Shown: positions 50,381-59,668 of the stretch, piece by piece | Numbering within the stretch: the first letter of the stretch is position 1 | Layout: every line of letters begins with the position of its first letter | Source of the DNA: an uncultured bacterium | GTDB lineage: Bacteria > Cyanobacteriota > Vampirovibrionia > Gastranaerophilales > Gastranaerophilaceae | Direction of reading: 5' to 3' | DNA: 64,000 nucleotides | Assembly: GCA_900549855.1 (NCBI GenBank) | Contig: URPS01000006.1 | Location: 4,263-68,262, forward strand | Notes under the pieces: model-generated | Seen by the model: the letters and a program-made list of their open reading frames with translations, nothing else | The model's database searches: none | What the model was told of the DNA's origin: nothing | Program-made: the position numbers and the translations under genes

Positions 50381-51688
50381 ATGAAAAACAAGCTAATTTT
50401 GTTTTGGATGATTGTGGCAATCGTTATTGCAAGTATTGCCGTGATTATTACAAAACCGACAAAACTTGGGCTCGATTTGGTTGGAGGTTCCAGACTTGTA
50501 TTAGAAGCTCAAACAAGTGATACGATTGCTCAAATCACACCTGATATGATGTCAAGTTTGCAATTTGCGATTGAAAACAGAGTTAATAAACTCGGTGTAT
50601 CAGAAACAGTCGTTCAAAGAGCCGGTGACAAACGTTTGGTAGTAGAAATTCCTGACGTTTCAGACTTGAATCAAGCAAAAGCTTATATTGGAGAAACAGC
50701 TGAATTAGATTTCAGAAAACCGGTTATTAAAGACGGTGAAACTGAATGGGAAGCAACCGGACTTACCGGTAAAGATTTGTCAAAAGCTAATTTGAGTACA
50801 AATTCTCAAAACGGTCAATGGGTAGTTGATTTGGAATTTAATGTTGCGGGTACTAAAAAGTTTGCTGATTTAACTAAAAAACTTGTTGGTCAACCAATGG
50901 CAATTTTCTTTAACGGAGAACTTCAATCTGCTCCTGTAATTAGAGAAGCTATCACTGGCGGAAGAGCTCAAATCTCAGGCGGTGACAGCGGTTTTGTTTA
51001 TGACGAAGCGAAGAAAATGGTAGACCTTCTTAATGCTGGTGCTCTTCCTGTTCCGGCTAAAATTATTGAAGAAAATACTGTTGGTCCTACTCTTGGTGCT
51101 GATAGTATTGCAAAATCAAAAATTGCCGGTGCAATTGGTCTTGGTTTTGTAATGTTATTTATGGCAGCTTATTATAGAGCTCCGGGGCTTATTGCAGACC
51201 TAGCACTTATTATATACGGAATTATGTTGTTTGCTTTATTTAAAGCTATTCCTATTACCTTAACTCTAGCAGGTATTGCAGGTTTTATTTTGAGTATTGG
51301 TATGGCGGTAGATGCGAACATTTTGATTTTTGAAAGAACTAAAGAGGAATTGAAAGCCGGTAGAACTTTGTTTACCGCAATTAATTCCGGTTTTGATAGA
51401 GCATTTACAAGTATTTTTGACTCTAATATGACAACAATAATTACTTGCGCAATTCTTTATTGCTGCGGAACCAGTATCGTAAGAGGTTTTGCTCTAACTC
51501 TTGCCGTTGGTGTAATTGTTTCAATGTTTAGTGCAATTACAATTACTAAAAACTTTATGCACTTGATATTTGGTACAGGAAAACTTACTCATCCTGCATT
51601 ATTTGGTTTGCACGCAAGTGATATCAATGAAGGATATCAAGCTGTAGAAACAAAAAGAGAAAAAGCAAAATTCGGTATATTAGACTAG
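50381..51688 (+). CDS. secD: Protein translocase subunit SecD
   Basis: 435 residues, shorter than E. coli SecD (615) but normal for cyanobacterial-like forms. An N-terminal span, GLDLVGGSRLVLEAQ (about 29-43), a P1 domain (about 50-220), then a six-span C-terminal half with GMAVDANILIFERTKEEL (about 306-323) and AFTSIFDSNMTTIITC. It works with SecF in proton-driven protein export. secF follows after 73 bp. yajC is not adjacent. Confidence 0.94.
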   Translation: MKNKLILFWMIVAIVIASIAVIITKPTKLGLDLVGGSRLVLEAQTSDTIAQITPDMMSSLQFAIENRVNKLGVSETVVQRAGDKRLVVEIPDVSDLNQAKAYIGETAELDFRKPVIKDGETEWEATGLTGKDLSKANLSTNSQNGQWVVDLEFNVAGTKKFADLTKKLVGQPMAIFFNGELQSAPVIREAITGGRAQISGGDSGFVYDEAKKMVDLLNAGALPVPAKIIEENTVGPTLGADSIAKSKIAGAIGLGFVMLFMAAYYRAPGLIADLALIIYGIMLFALFKAIPITLTLAGIAGFILSIGMAVDANILIFERTKEELKAGRTLFTAINSGFDRAFTSIFDSNMTTIITCAILYCCGTSIVRGFALTLAVGVIVSMFSAITITKNFMHLIFGTGKLTHPALFGLHASDINEGYQAVETKREKAKFGILD

Positions 51689-51761
51689 AGGGGTAAGTGG
51701 AAAAGATGAATAAAAGTTACTTTTCCATAAACCTTGAAACTTAAAAAAGGAAACATAGATT

Positions 51762-52712
51762 ATGAAATTAAATATCGTAAAATATAGATTTTTATGTCTG
51801 GCTCTATCCGCAGTATTATTACTTCCTGGGATAGCTGCTATGATTTATTCTACAATTACTTATCCAACTCACACTCCGCTTAAGGTTGGTATTGATTATA
51901 CAGGCGGAACAACTTTGCAGTATGGTGTAAAGGAAGATATTTCTAACGAAAAGCTTGCGGATGTTAGAAAAAATCTTGAAGATGGTGGAATTGAAAGCCC
52001 ATATTTGCAAATTATTAATGTGAATTCTCAACAAAGTACTGATTTAAAATCAATACTTTCAATCAGAACAAAGTTTATTGAAGAAGGTTCTGCAGATCAA
52101 GATAATATTACAACAATTATGAATAAAGAATTCAAATCTCCGGAGTTGGTACAAGTATCTTCCGTTGGTCCTACTTTGGGGATGGAATTATTTAAAAACT
52201 CTTTAATTGCTTTATCTTTAGCGCTATTGGGTATTATTGCGTATTTAACAATGAGATTTCAATTTGATTATGCCCTTGCGGCAATCTTAGGGCTTGTACA
52301 CGATACATTATTTGTTTGTGGTGTATTTTCACTCTTAGGTCTTTTCTATGATGTACAAATTGATGCATTGTTTGTAACAGCATTGTTAACTGTAATTGGT
52401 TTCTCTGTTCACGATACGATTGTTGTATTTGATAGAGTTCGTGAAAACTTGAAATACTATTCTAAAAAAATGACTTTTGGCGAAATTATGAACGCAAGTA
52501 TTAACCAAACTCTTGCAAGAAGTATTAATACTTCTCTTACAACATTGATTACGTTGTTGGCTTTATACTTCTTGGGTGGTGTAACGACTAGAGATTTTGT
52601 TCTTGCAATGATTTTGGGTATTGCTATCGGAACTTATTCGAGTATATTCTTCTGCTCAACTCTTGTTGATATTTGGGAAGATAAAAAAGTTACGGACAAA
52701 GTTGCAGCTTAG
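51762..52712 (+). CDS. secF: Protein translocase subunit SecF
   Basis: 316 residues. An N-terminal span, GIDYTGGTTLQY (about 42-53), a small periplasmic domain, then five spans. GFSVHDTIVVFDRVREN (about 211-227) and SINTSLTTLITLLALYFLGG are diagnostic. AAAGGA precedes the ATG. The stop is followed by an intrinsic terminator. Confidence 0.94.
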   Translation: MKLNIVKYRFLCLALSAVLLLPGIAAMIYSTITYPTHTPLKVGIDYTGGTTLQYGVKEDISNEKLADVRKNLEDGGIESPYLQIINVNSQQSTDLKSILSIRTKFIEEGSADQDNITTIMNKEFKSPELVQVSSVGPTLGMELFKNSLIALSLALLGIIAYLTMRFQFDYALAAILGLVHDTLFVCGVFSLLGLFYDVQIDALFVTALLTVIGFSVHDTIVVFDRVRENLKYYSKKMTFGEIMNASINQTLARSINTSLTTLITLLALYFLGGVTTRDFVLAMILGIAIGTYSSIFFCSTLVDIWEDKKVTDKVAA

Positions 52713-52725
52713 TTAATGAAAATAA

Positions 52726-52753
52726 GAAGGAAGGTTTTAATCCTTCCTTTTTT
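52726..52753 (+). terminator. Intrinsic terminator after secDF
   Basis: AAGGAAGG (52727-52734), loop TTTTAAT, CCTTCCTT (52742-52749), continuing into a T7 run. Confidence 0.85.
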
Positions 52754-52809
52754 TGTATTCCAACTAGCAAAAAAATTTTTTACGCATTTTATAACATTAG
52801 GAATCTTAT

Positions 52810-54213
52810 ATGAGAATAATACCAATTTTTCTAAATTCATCTATATTACAAATCAACAATCAAAAATCAAGGGTTGTTGGTAATTCAAATGTGTCTAGTA
52901 ATGTATCTTCACCTTTAGCACCTTTGGCTTGTGATACGGTTTCTTTTGGCAGAACTGCAGAAAATGCTGAACTTTTACGTAAACTTATGCAATATGGCAT
53001 ACCGGATATGTATTCAGGAAAAACAGTTATTGATCCAAAATATTTAGAACATTTGTATTCAAAACATGCTTTTTCAAAGAGTATTAGAAATATTGTTAAG
53101 ACTTTTAAACCATTTGAAGATGGTTTACATACTGTAGAAAGACAGTTTTTTTCTATTGTAAAAGGTTTTACTAAAATTAATCCTAATTACAAATTAGCTG
53201 ATGTTGTTCATAAAATTGCACCGGAATATAACAGGCAGCTTATAGAAATCCAACGGCCTATTTTTGAAGAATTGACTGAGATGTCCAATCTAATGCCAAA
53301 ACAACAAAAAGATGATTTTGATGCATTGATGGATGTTATTCATAAAAAAGTTAACTATGAACCAATAATGCAGCCATTTAGTGCAAAAGAATTTCAATAC
53401 AAATTGCAGAGAATTGCGGATGATAATGCTAGTCGCAAAAATCCGGTAGAAATAGCTATTTTGAAAAAAATGATTCAACTTGCTAAAAGAATGCCGGAAA
53501 AAACTCAAAATGAGGCTGATGCCGCAAATATCAAATCAAGAGCTAAAAGGAACAGAAAAATTAAACAACAGCGGACGATTATTCGTAAAAGGGCAGATAT
53601 TTTAACCCAAATTGAAATGCTTAGAACCGGAACGCTCTTGAAATCTGATAAAGATTTGACAAATTTATTTGCCCAAACTCGTTCTAAAATTTACAATTTA
53701 CCATTGGTAGTGCCTTTTAATAGAAAATCATTTATATATGAATTACAAAAAATTACCGACACTTTAGAAGATAAAAAGTTTGCGCATTGTATGATTAAGG
53801 TTGCAAGAAAACTTCCGACTTCTCATGAAAATCTTGCTGCATTTGTAATGAAATGCCAAGATTATTCTTCCGATAAAATTGGTTATTGTATGGTTAACGG
53901 TTCTGCCGGAAGCATAGAGCATTTACTTCCATATTCGAAAAAAGGAAAAGATTGCATAGAGAATTATGGTATTACAACTGCGTATTTTAATTCTGAACGT
54001 GGAGAACGTTCAATGACGCAGCAGTTAATTCTACATCCGGAAGCTTATGAAAATTGTCAAAAACAGGTTGATAGATTGATTGAATTACATAATAACGGTG
54101 TGTTTAGAAAAATTGGTTTATCTAAATATTACATTCAGAATTTTGCAAGAATGATGTACAAATTGTCACCTGATGATAATAAAATGGTGTTAAATCTTGA
54201 TAAATTAAAATAG
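52810..54213 (+). CDS. Lineage-specific protein with Asn/Ser-rich leader, unknown function
   Basis: 467 residues. The first about 45 residues (MRIIPIFLNSS... through CDTVSFGR) form a polar leader ending in SFG. The rest is helical and basic, with an RRxRxx-type Lys/Arg cluster (KSRAKRNRKIKQQRTIIRKR, about 240-260). Toward the C-terminus HLLPYSKKGKDCIENYGITT recalls the H-x-x-P and N-containing core of HNH-type nucleases, but the match is weak. No signal peptide. TAGGA precedes the ATG. Confidence 0.5.
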   Translation: MRIIPIFLNSSILQINNQKSRVVGNSNVSSNVSSPLAPLACDTVSFGRTAENAELLRKLMQYGIPDMYSGKTVIDPKYLEHLYSKHAFSKSIRNIVKTFKPFEDGLHTVERQFFSIVKGFTKINPNYKLADVVHKIAPEYNRQLIEIQRPIFEELTEMSNLMPKQQKDDFDALMDVIHKKVNYEPIMQPFSAKEFQYKLQRIADDNASRKNPVEIAILKKMIQLAKRMPEKTQNEADAANIKSRAKRNRKIKQQRTIIRKRADILTQIEMLRTGTLLKSDKDLTNLFAQTRSKIYNLPLVVPFNRKSFIYELQKITDTLEDKKFAHCMIKVARKLPTSHENLAAFVMKCQDYSSDKIGYCMVNGSAGSIEHLLPYSKKGKDCIENYGITTAYFNSERGERSMTQQLILHPEAYENCQKQVDRLIELHNNGVFRKIGLSKYYIQNFARMMYKLSPDDNKMVLNLDKLK

Positions 54214-54250
54214 TGTAGCAGAAGTTTGAAAAATATGTTATTATAATAAT

Positions 54251-55057
54251 ATGAAGTCAATAAAAGAAGTTTCGGTAGAATCAAAAATTTTAAAAAGATT
54301 GCAAAATCGCCCTGAATGTTTGAAACTGGTTAATTATCTAATTGAAGATGAAGAATTGCAAGAAATGCAGGATTATGCCAATAATGTTTCAATCAAACGT
54401 TTGGGCTACAATGATCATGGTCCTGTCCATATGAGGCAGGTTACGGCAAATTCAATTAAGATGCTTAATATTTTGCATGAGTGCGGAATTCAAACATCTT
54501 TAGAAAAAGAAGAAATCGGTACATTTGAAGATAGTATGTGTGCCGTAGTTCTTGCAGGCTTTATGCACGATTTAGGTATGATGATTGGGCGCCAAGGACA
54601 CGAAGAAATGTCTGTAATTTTGGCAAAACCGATTGTTGAACGAGCTTTGATGGAAGTTTTCCCTCATGATTTGCATAGAAGAGTTGTGATTCGCTCTGTT
54701 GTGATAGAAGCGATTATCGGACATATGGCTTCAAGAAAAATTCATTCAACAGAGGCTGGTATAATTCTGATTGCAGATGGCTGTGATATGACTAAAGGTA
54801 GAGCCAGAATTCCGCTTTCTATTAATACAATGCCAAAAGTTGGTGATATTCATAAATATTCTGCGAATGCAATTAACAGAATTAGAATTCAACATGGTGA
54901 AAGAAAACCGATTAAAATTTCTGTAGAAATGTCGGCTGACGTTGGCTTTTTCCAAGTAGAAGAAGTTTTGATTACAAAAATTGATTCCAGTCCGGCTAAA
55001 CAGTTTGTTGAATTATATGCCGGTGTTGAAGGTCAGGAACCGAAGTGTTATTTATAG
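54251..55057 (+). CDS. HD-domain phosphohydrolase
   Basis: 268 residues. HGPVHMRQVTANS (about 56-68) and AGFMHDLGMMIGRQGHEE (about 97-114) supply the H...HD metal-binding residues, and ADGCDMTKGRARI a further Asp. HD proteins hydrolyse nucleotides or cyclic dinucleotides. No GYP motif is present. The start is preceded by TGT-TATTAT (54239-54244) with a 6-nt gap, so it is probably leaderless. The substrate is unknown. Confidence 0.78.
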   Translation: MKSIKEVSVESKILKRLQNRPECLKLVNYLIEDEELQEMQDYANNVSIKRLGYNDHGPVHMRQVTANSIKMLNILHECGIQTSLEKEEIGTFEDSMCAVVLAGFMHDLGMMIGRQGHEEMSVILAKPIVERALMEVFPHDLHRRVVIRSVVIEAIIGHMASRKIHSTEAGIILIADGCDMTKGRARIPLSINTMPKVGDIHKYSANAINRIRIQHGERKPIKISVEMSADVGFFQVEEVLITKIDSSPAKQFVELYAGVEGQEPKCYL

Positions 55058-55060
55058 GAT

Positions 55061-55209
55061 GTCTTTAAGTCTTTAAGTCGTTAGGTCTTTAAGTTCGTAT
55101 AATTCGCTTAAGCTCATATAATATATATCGAGTGTTTAAATAAAAAATTATTTAAATGAACTTAACGTCTTAACGACCTAACGACTTAGCGACTTTATTT
55201 AACGACTTA
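55061..55209. repeat. Inverted pair of tandem 9-mer repeats upstream of thrC
   Basis: The left arm (55061-55097) holds AAGTCNTTAGGTC-type units ending in TTCG. The right arm (55158-55209) starts GAACTTAACG and repeats TTAACGAC units. The arms are approximate reverse complements around a 60-bp AT-rich centre with a TTTAAATAAA palindrome. Confidence 0.7.
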
Positions 55210-55259
55210 AACACTTTTTTGTTGTATAATTTCAATGTACACAAAAAGAGGATTAAATT

Positions 55260-56318
55260 ATGTATTACGAGGGGCTAATTAACAAGTACAGAAAATACTT
55301 ACCGGTTACAGATTCAACTCCGGTTGTTACGTTGAATGAAGGTAATACACCTTTAATTAAAGCTGAAAATTTGGCTAAGAAGATTGGTTTAGAGGCTAAT
55401 ATTTATCTTAAATTTGAAGGGTGTAATCCAACCGGTAGCTTTAAAGACCGTGGTATGACAATGGCTGTTACGAAGGCGAAAGAGGCTGGTGCCGGTGCTA
55501 TAATTTGTGCCTCTACCGGTAATACTTCTGCTTCTGCCGCTGCTTATGGCGCAAGAGCAGGTATAAAAACATTTGTACTTATTCCGGACGGTTATATTGC
55601 TCTTGGAAAATTATCACAAGCAATGATGTACGGTGCAGAAATTATTGCTATTCAAGGTAACTTTGACCAAGCTTTAGACTGTGTTAGAGAAATTTCTGCA
55701 ACTCATCCGATTACGTTGGTAAATTCCGTTAATCCATATAGAATTGAAGGACAAAAAACGGGTGCATTCGAAATCTGTGATGCGTTGGGAAAAGCTCCTG
55801 AATATCATTTTATTCCTGTTGGAAACGCAGGAAACATTACTGCATATTGGAAAGGTTACAAGGAATATTTTGCAGAAGGCACTATTAAAAATCTTCCTAA
55901 GATGATGGGATTTGAGGCAGAAGGTTCTGCGGCAATCGTTAGAGGTGAAAGAATTCTTAAGCCTGAAACATTGGCTACAGCTATCAGAATCGGTAATCCT
56001 GCAAGTTGGAAACAAGCTGAAGCTGCTAGAGATGAAAGCAATGGTAAAATCGGATGCGTTTCTGACGAAAAGATTGTTGAAGCATACAAAACGCTTGCAT
56101 CTACAGAGGGTGTTCTTTGTGAACCTGCTAGTGCTGCGTCTGTTGCAGGACTTATTCAAGCACATTCTCAAGGTCTTGTTGAAGCCGGAACCGATATCGT
56201 ATGTATTTTAACCGGTAATGGTTTAAAAGACCCTGATAATGCGATTAAGTATTCTAATGCTGATGTAAAGAAAACTTCATCAGAAATCAACGATGTATTG
56301 AGAGCAATGGGTATATAA
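55260..56318 (+). CDS. thrC: Threonine synthase
   Basis: 352 residues, the short bacterial class. GCNPTGSFKDRGMTMA (about 55-70) contains the PLP lysine; the phosphate-binding STGNTSASAAAYGARAG, PVGNAGNITAYWKGY and EPASAASVAGL follow. It converts O-phosphohomoserine to threonine. GAGGA precedes the ATG, and TATAAT at 55225-55230 gives a normal leader, unlike the leaderless genes. proB follows in 4 bp. Confidence 0.94.
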   Translation: MYYEGLINKYRKYLPVTDSTPVVTLNEGNTPLIKAENLAKKIGLEANIYLKFEGCNPTGSFKDRGMTMAVTKAKEAGAGAIICASTGNTSASAAAYGARAGIKTFVLIPDGYIALGKLSQAMMYGAEIIAIQGNFDQALDCVREISATHPITLVNSVNPYRIEGQKTGAFEICDALGKAPEYHFIPVGNAGNITAYWKGYKEYFAEGTIKNLPKMMGFEAEGSAAIVRGERILKPETLATAIRIGNPASWKQAEAARDESNGKIGCVSDEKIVEAYKTLASTEGVLCEPASAASVAGLIQAHSQGLVEAGTDIVCILTGNGLKDPDNAIKYSNADVKKTSSEINDVLRAMGI

Positions 56319-56322
56319 TAAT

Positions 56323-57468
56323 ATGCAAAGAGAAGAATTTATCAACGCAAAAAGAATTGTAATCAAACTTGGAACGAATGTTTTGAGAAATGAAGACGGC
56401 GAAGTTGCGATTTCTCGTATATATTCGTTTATTGAAGACATGTCCAAACTCGTAAAAGAAGGTAAGGAAGTTATTTTGGTAACATCCGGTGCTGTTGGTT
56501 TAGGTAAAAAGAAATTGAATCTTGACTCTACTGCAGAAGATGGTGTAAAACAAGCTTGTGCTGCAGTTGGACAAAGTCGTTTGATGTCTTTTTACGAAAA
56601 CGGGTTTGGAATTTATGATGTTCCGATAGCGCAAATTCTTTTGACAGAAGATGATTTTTCTCTTAGATACAGATATTTGAGTCTTAGAACGACGCTTAAT
56701 AAAATTCTCGAATTTGGTGTTGTTCCGATTATTAATCAAAATGATACGGTTTCTACGATTGAAATGAATCCGATGATGGCAGGTATGAAAGTTTGTTTTT
56801 CTGATAATGATAAGCTTTCAGCTCTTGTTGCGAGCGAATTGGATGCAGATTTGTTGATTCTTCTCTCTGATATCAATGGACTTTATACCGCAAATCCTAA
56901 AACAGACCCTAATGCAGAACTCATCAAGGAAGTGGATTGCGTCACTGATGAAATTATGTCATTAGGGACAGATGCTTCTGAGGGCGGACGTGGCGGAATG
57001 AGGACAAAACTTGAAGCCGCTAAACTTGTAACAAGGTTTGGCGGAAAAGTTCTTATTGCAAACGGTAAAATCCCTTACGTTATTAATAAGATTTTTAATA
57101 AAGAAGATATTGGAACTATGTTCTTGCCGACAAGCGAAAACCTACCGGATAAAAAACGTTGGATTGGATATGCGACAAATATTATTGGCGGTTTGGTTGT
57201 TAATAGCGGAGCTAAAAAGGCAATTTTGGAACAATGCTCAAGCCTTTTACCAATCGGTATTGTGAACGTTGTGAATGATTTTAATCAGGGCGAAGTTGTG
57301 TCTATTCTGGATGAAAACAATGTTGAGTTTGCACGTGGTATGGTTAATTACAATTCACAAGAATGCAGAAGAATTGTAGGTTCGCATTCTAATAATATTG
57401 AAAAAATTCTTGGGTATAAGAATTATGATGCAGTTATAACCAGAGATAATATTACCGGTTTGGTGTAA
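56323..57468 (+). CDS. proB: Glutamate 5-kinase with C-terminal PUA domain
   Basis: 381 residues. KRIVIKLGTNVLRNEDG (about 10-26), VTSGAVGLGKKKL (about 49-61), INQNDTVST and EGGRGGMRTKLEAAKLV (about 217-233) are amino-acid-kinase motifs; a PUA domain fills about 275-370. It phosphorylates glutamate, the first step to proline. proA is not next to it. It is 4 bp after thrC. Confidence 0.94.
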   Translation: MQREEFINAKRIVIKLGTNVLRNEDGEVAISRIYSFIEDMSKLVKEGKEVILVTSGAVGLGKKKLNLDSTAEDGVKQACAAVGQSRLMSFYENGFGIYDVPIAQILLTEDDFSLRYRYLSLRTTLNKILEFGVVPIINQNDTVSTIEMNPMMAGMKVCFSDNDKLSALVASELDADLLILLSDINGLYTANPKTDPNAELIKEVDCVTDEIMSLGTDASEGGRGGMRTKLEAAKLVTRFGGKVLIANGKIPYVINKIFNKEDIGTMFLPTSENLPDKKRWIGYATNIIGGLVVNSGAKKAILEQCSSLLPIGIVNVVNDFNQGEVVSILDENNVEFARGMVNYNSQECRRIVGSHSNNIEKILGYKNYDAVITRDNITGLV

Positions 57469-57552
57469 TGCTTGATTTATGTAAAACAATTAACCTTCGC
57501 ATCTCTACGTAGAAGCGTGAAATACGCTAACTGATGGCAAAACAAGAGTGCA

Positions 57553-57590
57553 GTCATTGCGAGAAAATCCGTGATTTTCGTGGCAATCCA
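57553..57590 (+). repeat. CATTGCGAG...GTGGCAATCCA repeat, copy 2
   Basis: A 38-bp unit identical to 34529-34566 except for two loop bases. Confidence 0.8.
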
Positions 57591-57722
57591 TTGTTTAATA
57601 CCATTTTTCCTTGCGGGGGAGCCCCACTTTCCAGATTAGCCCCCACCCTGTCTTGGATTATTCGGGCGAGCATAACATTCCAATAACAATAAATCCTAAC
57701 GGATTTTATTTCCCTACGGGCA

Positions 57723-57885
57723 AGCCCCCACCCTAGCCCTCCCCCGAGGAGAGGGGACGCTCCATATTTGTTTTTTTTTTTACTACTAGTTTTAGATTTA
57801 TATTATTTAAACTTTTCCCTCAACGCCATTAAAACAAGTGACGGTCATTCCCTCCCTTTATAGGGGGAGGGCTAGGGTGGGGGCT
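57723..57885. mobile_element. MITE-like 163-bp element with 23-bp perfect terminal inverted repeats
   Basis: The left end AGCCCCCACCCTAGCCC... (57723-57745) and right end ...GGGCTAGGGTGGGGGCT (57863-57885) are exact reverse complements over 23 bp. The interior is AT-rich and has no ORF. The end sequence recurs alone at 34393-34414. It may be a non-autonomous transposon relic or a large transcriptional hairpin. Confidence 0.55.
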
Positions 57886-58036
57886 AGTCAGGAAAGACTG
57901 TAGGGACTTGCTCACAAGGGAATATAACCTAAAAATAACTTTTCCGCTTCCTCACATGTTTACAAAGGTGAGTATATATGTTATTATATATTTAAGCATT
58001 GCTAAAGTGATTTTGTGCTGCGCTGGAGAGTATAAT

Positions 58037-59668
58037 ATGCAAACTAACGGTAAAAGAAGAAGACATTGGGCTGGAGGTTTCACATTATCAGAAATCCTGA
58101 TTACCCTTGTTATATTAGGCTTTATTGGAGCGTTGGGCGTTCCTATGTTGGGTCAACAAAAGGTTAAAAAGCCTCTTGAAGTAAAAGCAAAACACGGCAC
58201 TATCGAATGTATGTGGATTGACGGTCAGGTCAAGGCTTGGGTGTCTGATAACGAAGAAAATACTGCCGGTCATTTTGATGATACTTTAACCGACGGTACA
58301 GCGTGCTATTTTACTGCTCCAACAGCCAATATTTATGTTCTTCAAGCTGTAGGTGCCGGTGGTACAGGCGCTGATGGTATGTACGGTCGTCCTAGTTATT
58401 CCCCAAGTACTGTGACTCAGAGTGGAAGTATTCCTACAGACCAGGGGTTCTATGCTGCAATTACGAACACTGATGTTCCACTATGGGTAAGACAATATTG
58501 GAACAGACAGTGGGATAATAAACGTAATTATGTTGAATATACTTTGAAATCTCCACTAGGCGGTACGGGGCAAGCTGTTTGCGAACCAAGAATTATAAGT
58601 TCTCCGCTTTGTAATGAACGATGTGAAGCGAATGACCCTGAGAGGTGTTTCTCTGCTTGTCGTGCTGACTTGCAAGCTAAAAGCGGTGATTCCGGTTATG
58701 GTGGACAAGTTACTGTAAGTAGCCCCATTTACTTTGAAGAAAAAGAATCTGAGGATGGTAAAGGCGAGAAAGGACAACAAGATAAAGTTGTATATAAATT
58801 AACAGGCGAAGAAACTACTGTGTCAATAGGAGATAGGAAGGCTACTCTAAAAGCTTCGGGTTTTGGAGAAGCAGCTATAAACTATGGTAATGGACGTGTA
58901 AAAGATGGAAAAAATGGTGCTGATGCCAATGCCTCATATTTGTCTATTATTGGTATGACAATAGTTAAACCTTTCACAAGCACTGGAGAAAAACAACGTG
59001 GTGGCATGGGATGTGGTGATATTGGTTCACATGCTCCGGTAAAAGGTTTAATTGCCAAAGTATATCCAGAAAGTATACACTATTATTCTCAATCACTTGC
59101 AGTTAGTGCTTATTTTGGTTTAGCTGGTTCTCCGGGCAGTCTTGCTTTTCGAATTCTGGAAAAACTTCCTTCTCGTGTTCAATTGAAGCTTATACCTGCG
59201 TATAAATCAGGAGAATCTTATATATATATGAAAAATAAAGATGGTGGATGGGATGAATTTATGAAAGCTTCTTCCGGTGCATCCGGAGATGTAATGAATG
59301 AAACTATACCGATTAATGGTGCAGAGGACTTACCTTTTCCGCGGAAGTATTATCCGGGTTCGCTTTTGCCTGGGACGCCTAACTTGATGATTGCAACAGG
59401 TGCCGGCTATACAAGTTATATTGTATCAAATAAGTATGTACCGGGTAGTTCTGGAGCAGGTGCGTATCCTATAATTACTAGAGTTCGTGGTTATTCGGCA
59501 CGTACTTTGTCTTCGAGCAAGGGTAGTACATCAGTGCCGGGGGTGTCACTCGGCTCTGTATCTATACCTAGTACTACAACTTGTTATGGTGGAAGAGCTC
59601 CTGTCAATGGTGCTTGTGGTAGTGGTAATAATAGCGGTAATCCGGGGGCGGTAGTAGTATCATGGTAA
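58037..59668 (+). CDS. Giant type-A pseudopilin (locus II)
   Basis: 543 residues from the ATG at 58037 (GGAGAG 6 nt upstream; earlier in-frame codons excluded). The basic leader MQTNGKRRRHWAGG precedes FTLSEILITLVILGFIGALGVPM, identical to the locus I paralogue in this stretch. The HGTIECMW head, CYFTAPTANIYVLQAVGAGG and a Gly-rich body follow, ending GNPGAVVVSW. The basic leader is longer than in locus I. First gene of a five-gene operon; the next gene overlaps by 7 bp. Confidence 0.82.
   Translation: MQTNGKRRRHWAGGFTLSEILITLVILGFIGALGVPMLGQQKVKKPLEVKAKHGTIECMWIDGQVKAWVSDNEENTAGHFDDTLTDGTACYFTAPTANIYVLQAVGAGGTGADGMYGRPSYSPSTVTQSGSIPTDQGFYAAITNTDVPLWVRQYWNRQWDNKRNYVEYTLKSPLGGTGQAVCEPRIISSPLCNERCEANDPERCFSACRADLQAKSGDSGYGGQVTVSSPIYFEEKESEDGKGEKGQQDKVVYKLTGEETTVSIGDRKATLKASGFGEAAINYGNGRVKDGKNGADANASYLSIIGMTIVKPFTSTGEKQRGGMGCGDIGSHAPVKGLIAKVYPESIHYYSQSLAVSAYFGLAGSPGSLAFRILEKLPSRVQLKLIPAYKSGESYIYMKNKDGGWDEFMKASSGASGDVMNETIPINGAEDLPFPRKYYPGSLLPGTPNLMIATGAGYTSYIVSNKYVPGSSGAGAYPIITRVRGYSARTLSSSKGSTSVPGVSLGSVSIPSTTTCYGGRAPVNGACGSGNNSGNPGAVVVSW

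Larger units (their letters stand above)
57469..58036. repeat. Repeat island of 568 bp before the second pilin operon
   Basis: No gene is seen. It contains the CATTGCGAG unit (57553-57590), a stretch with AGCCCCCACCC and GGGCGAGC motifs (about 57620-57710), and a 163-bp element bounded by 23-bp perfect inverted repeats (57723-57885). The last about 150 bp before the pseudopilin ATG are AT-rich and hold its promoter region; a GGAGAG (58025-58030) serves as ribosome binding site. Confidence 0.7.

Noticed and set aside
52810..54213. HNH nuclease assignment for the 467-residue protein
   Set aside because: HLLPYSKKGKDCIENY is suggestive, but the full His-Asn-His set with zinc cysteines is not evident. 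Left as unknown function.
55674..56171. Long minus-strand ORF of 165 codons inside thrC
   Set aside because: It lies wholly within a well-supported threonine synthase, has no Shine-Dalgarno, and its Cys/Arg/Ser-rich product is typical of antisense translation.
57908..58036. 43-codon N-terminal extension of the locus II type-A pseudopilin
   Set aside because: It would put a hydrophobic stretch before the prepilin leader and lacks a Shine-Dalgarno, while the ATG at 58037 has GGAGAG 6 nt upstream and places the leader correctly.
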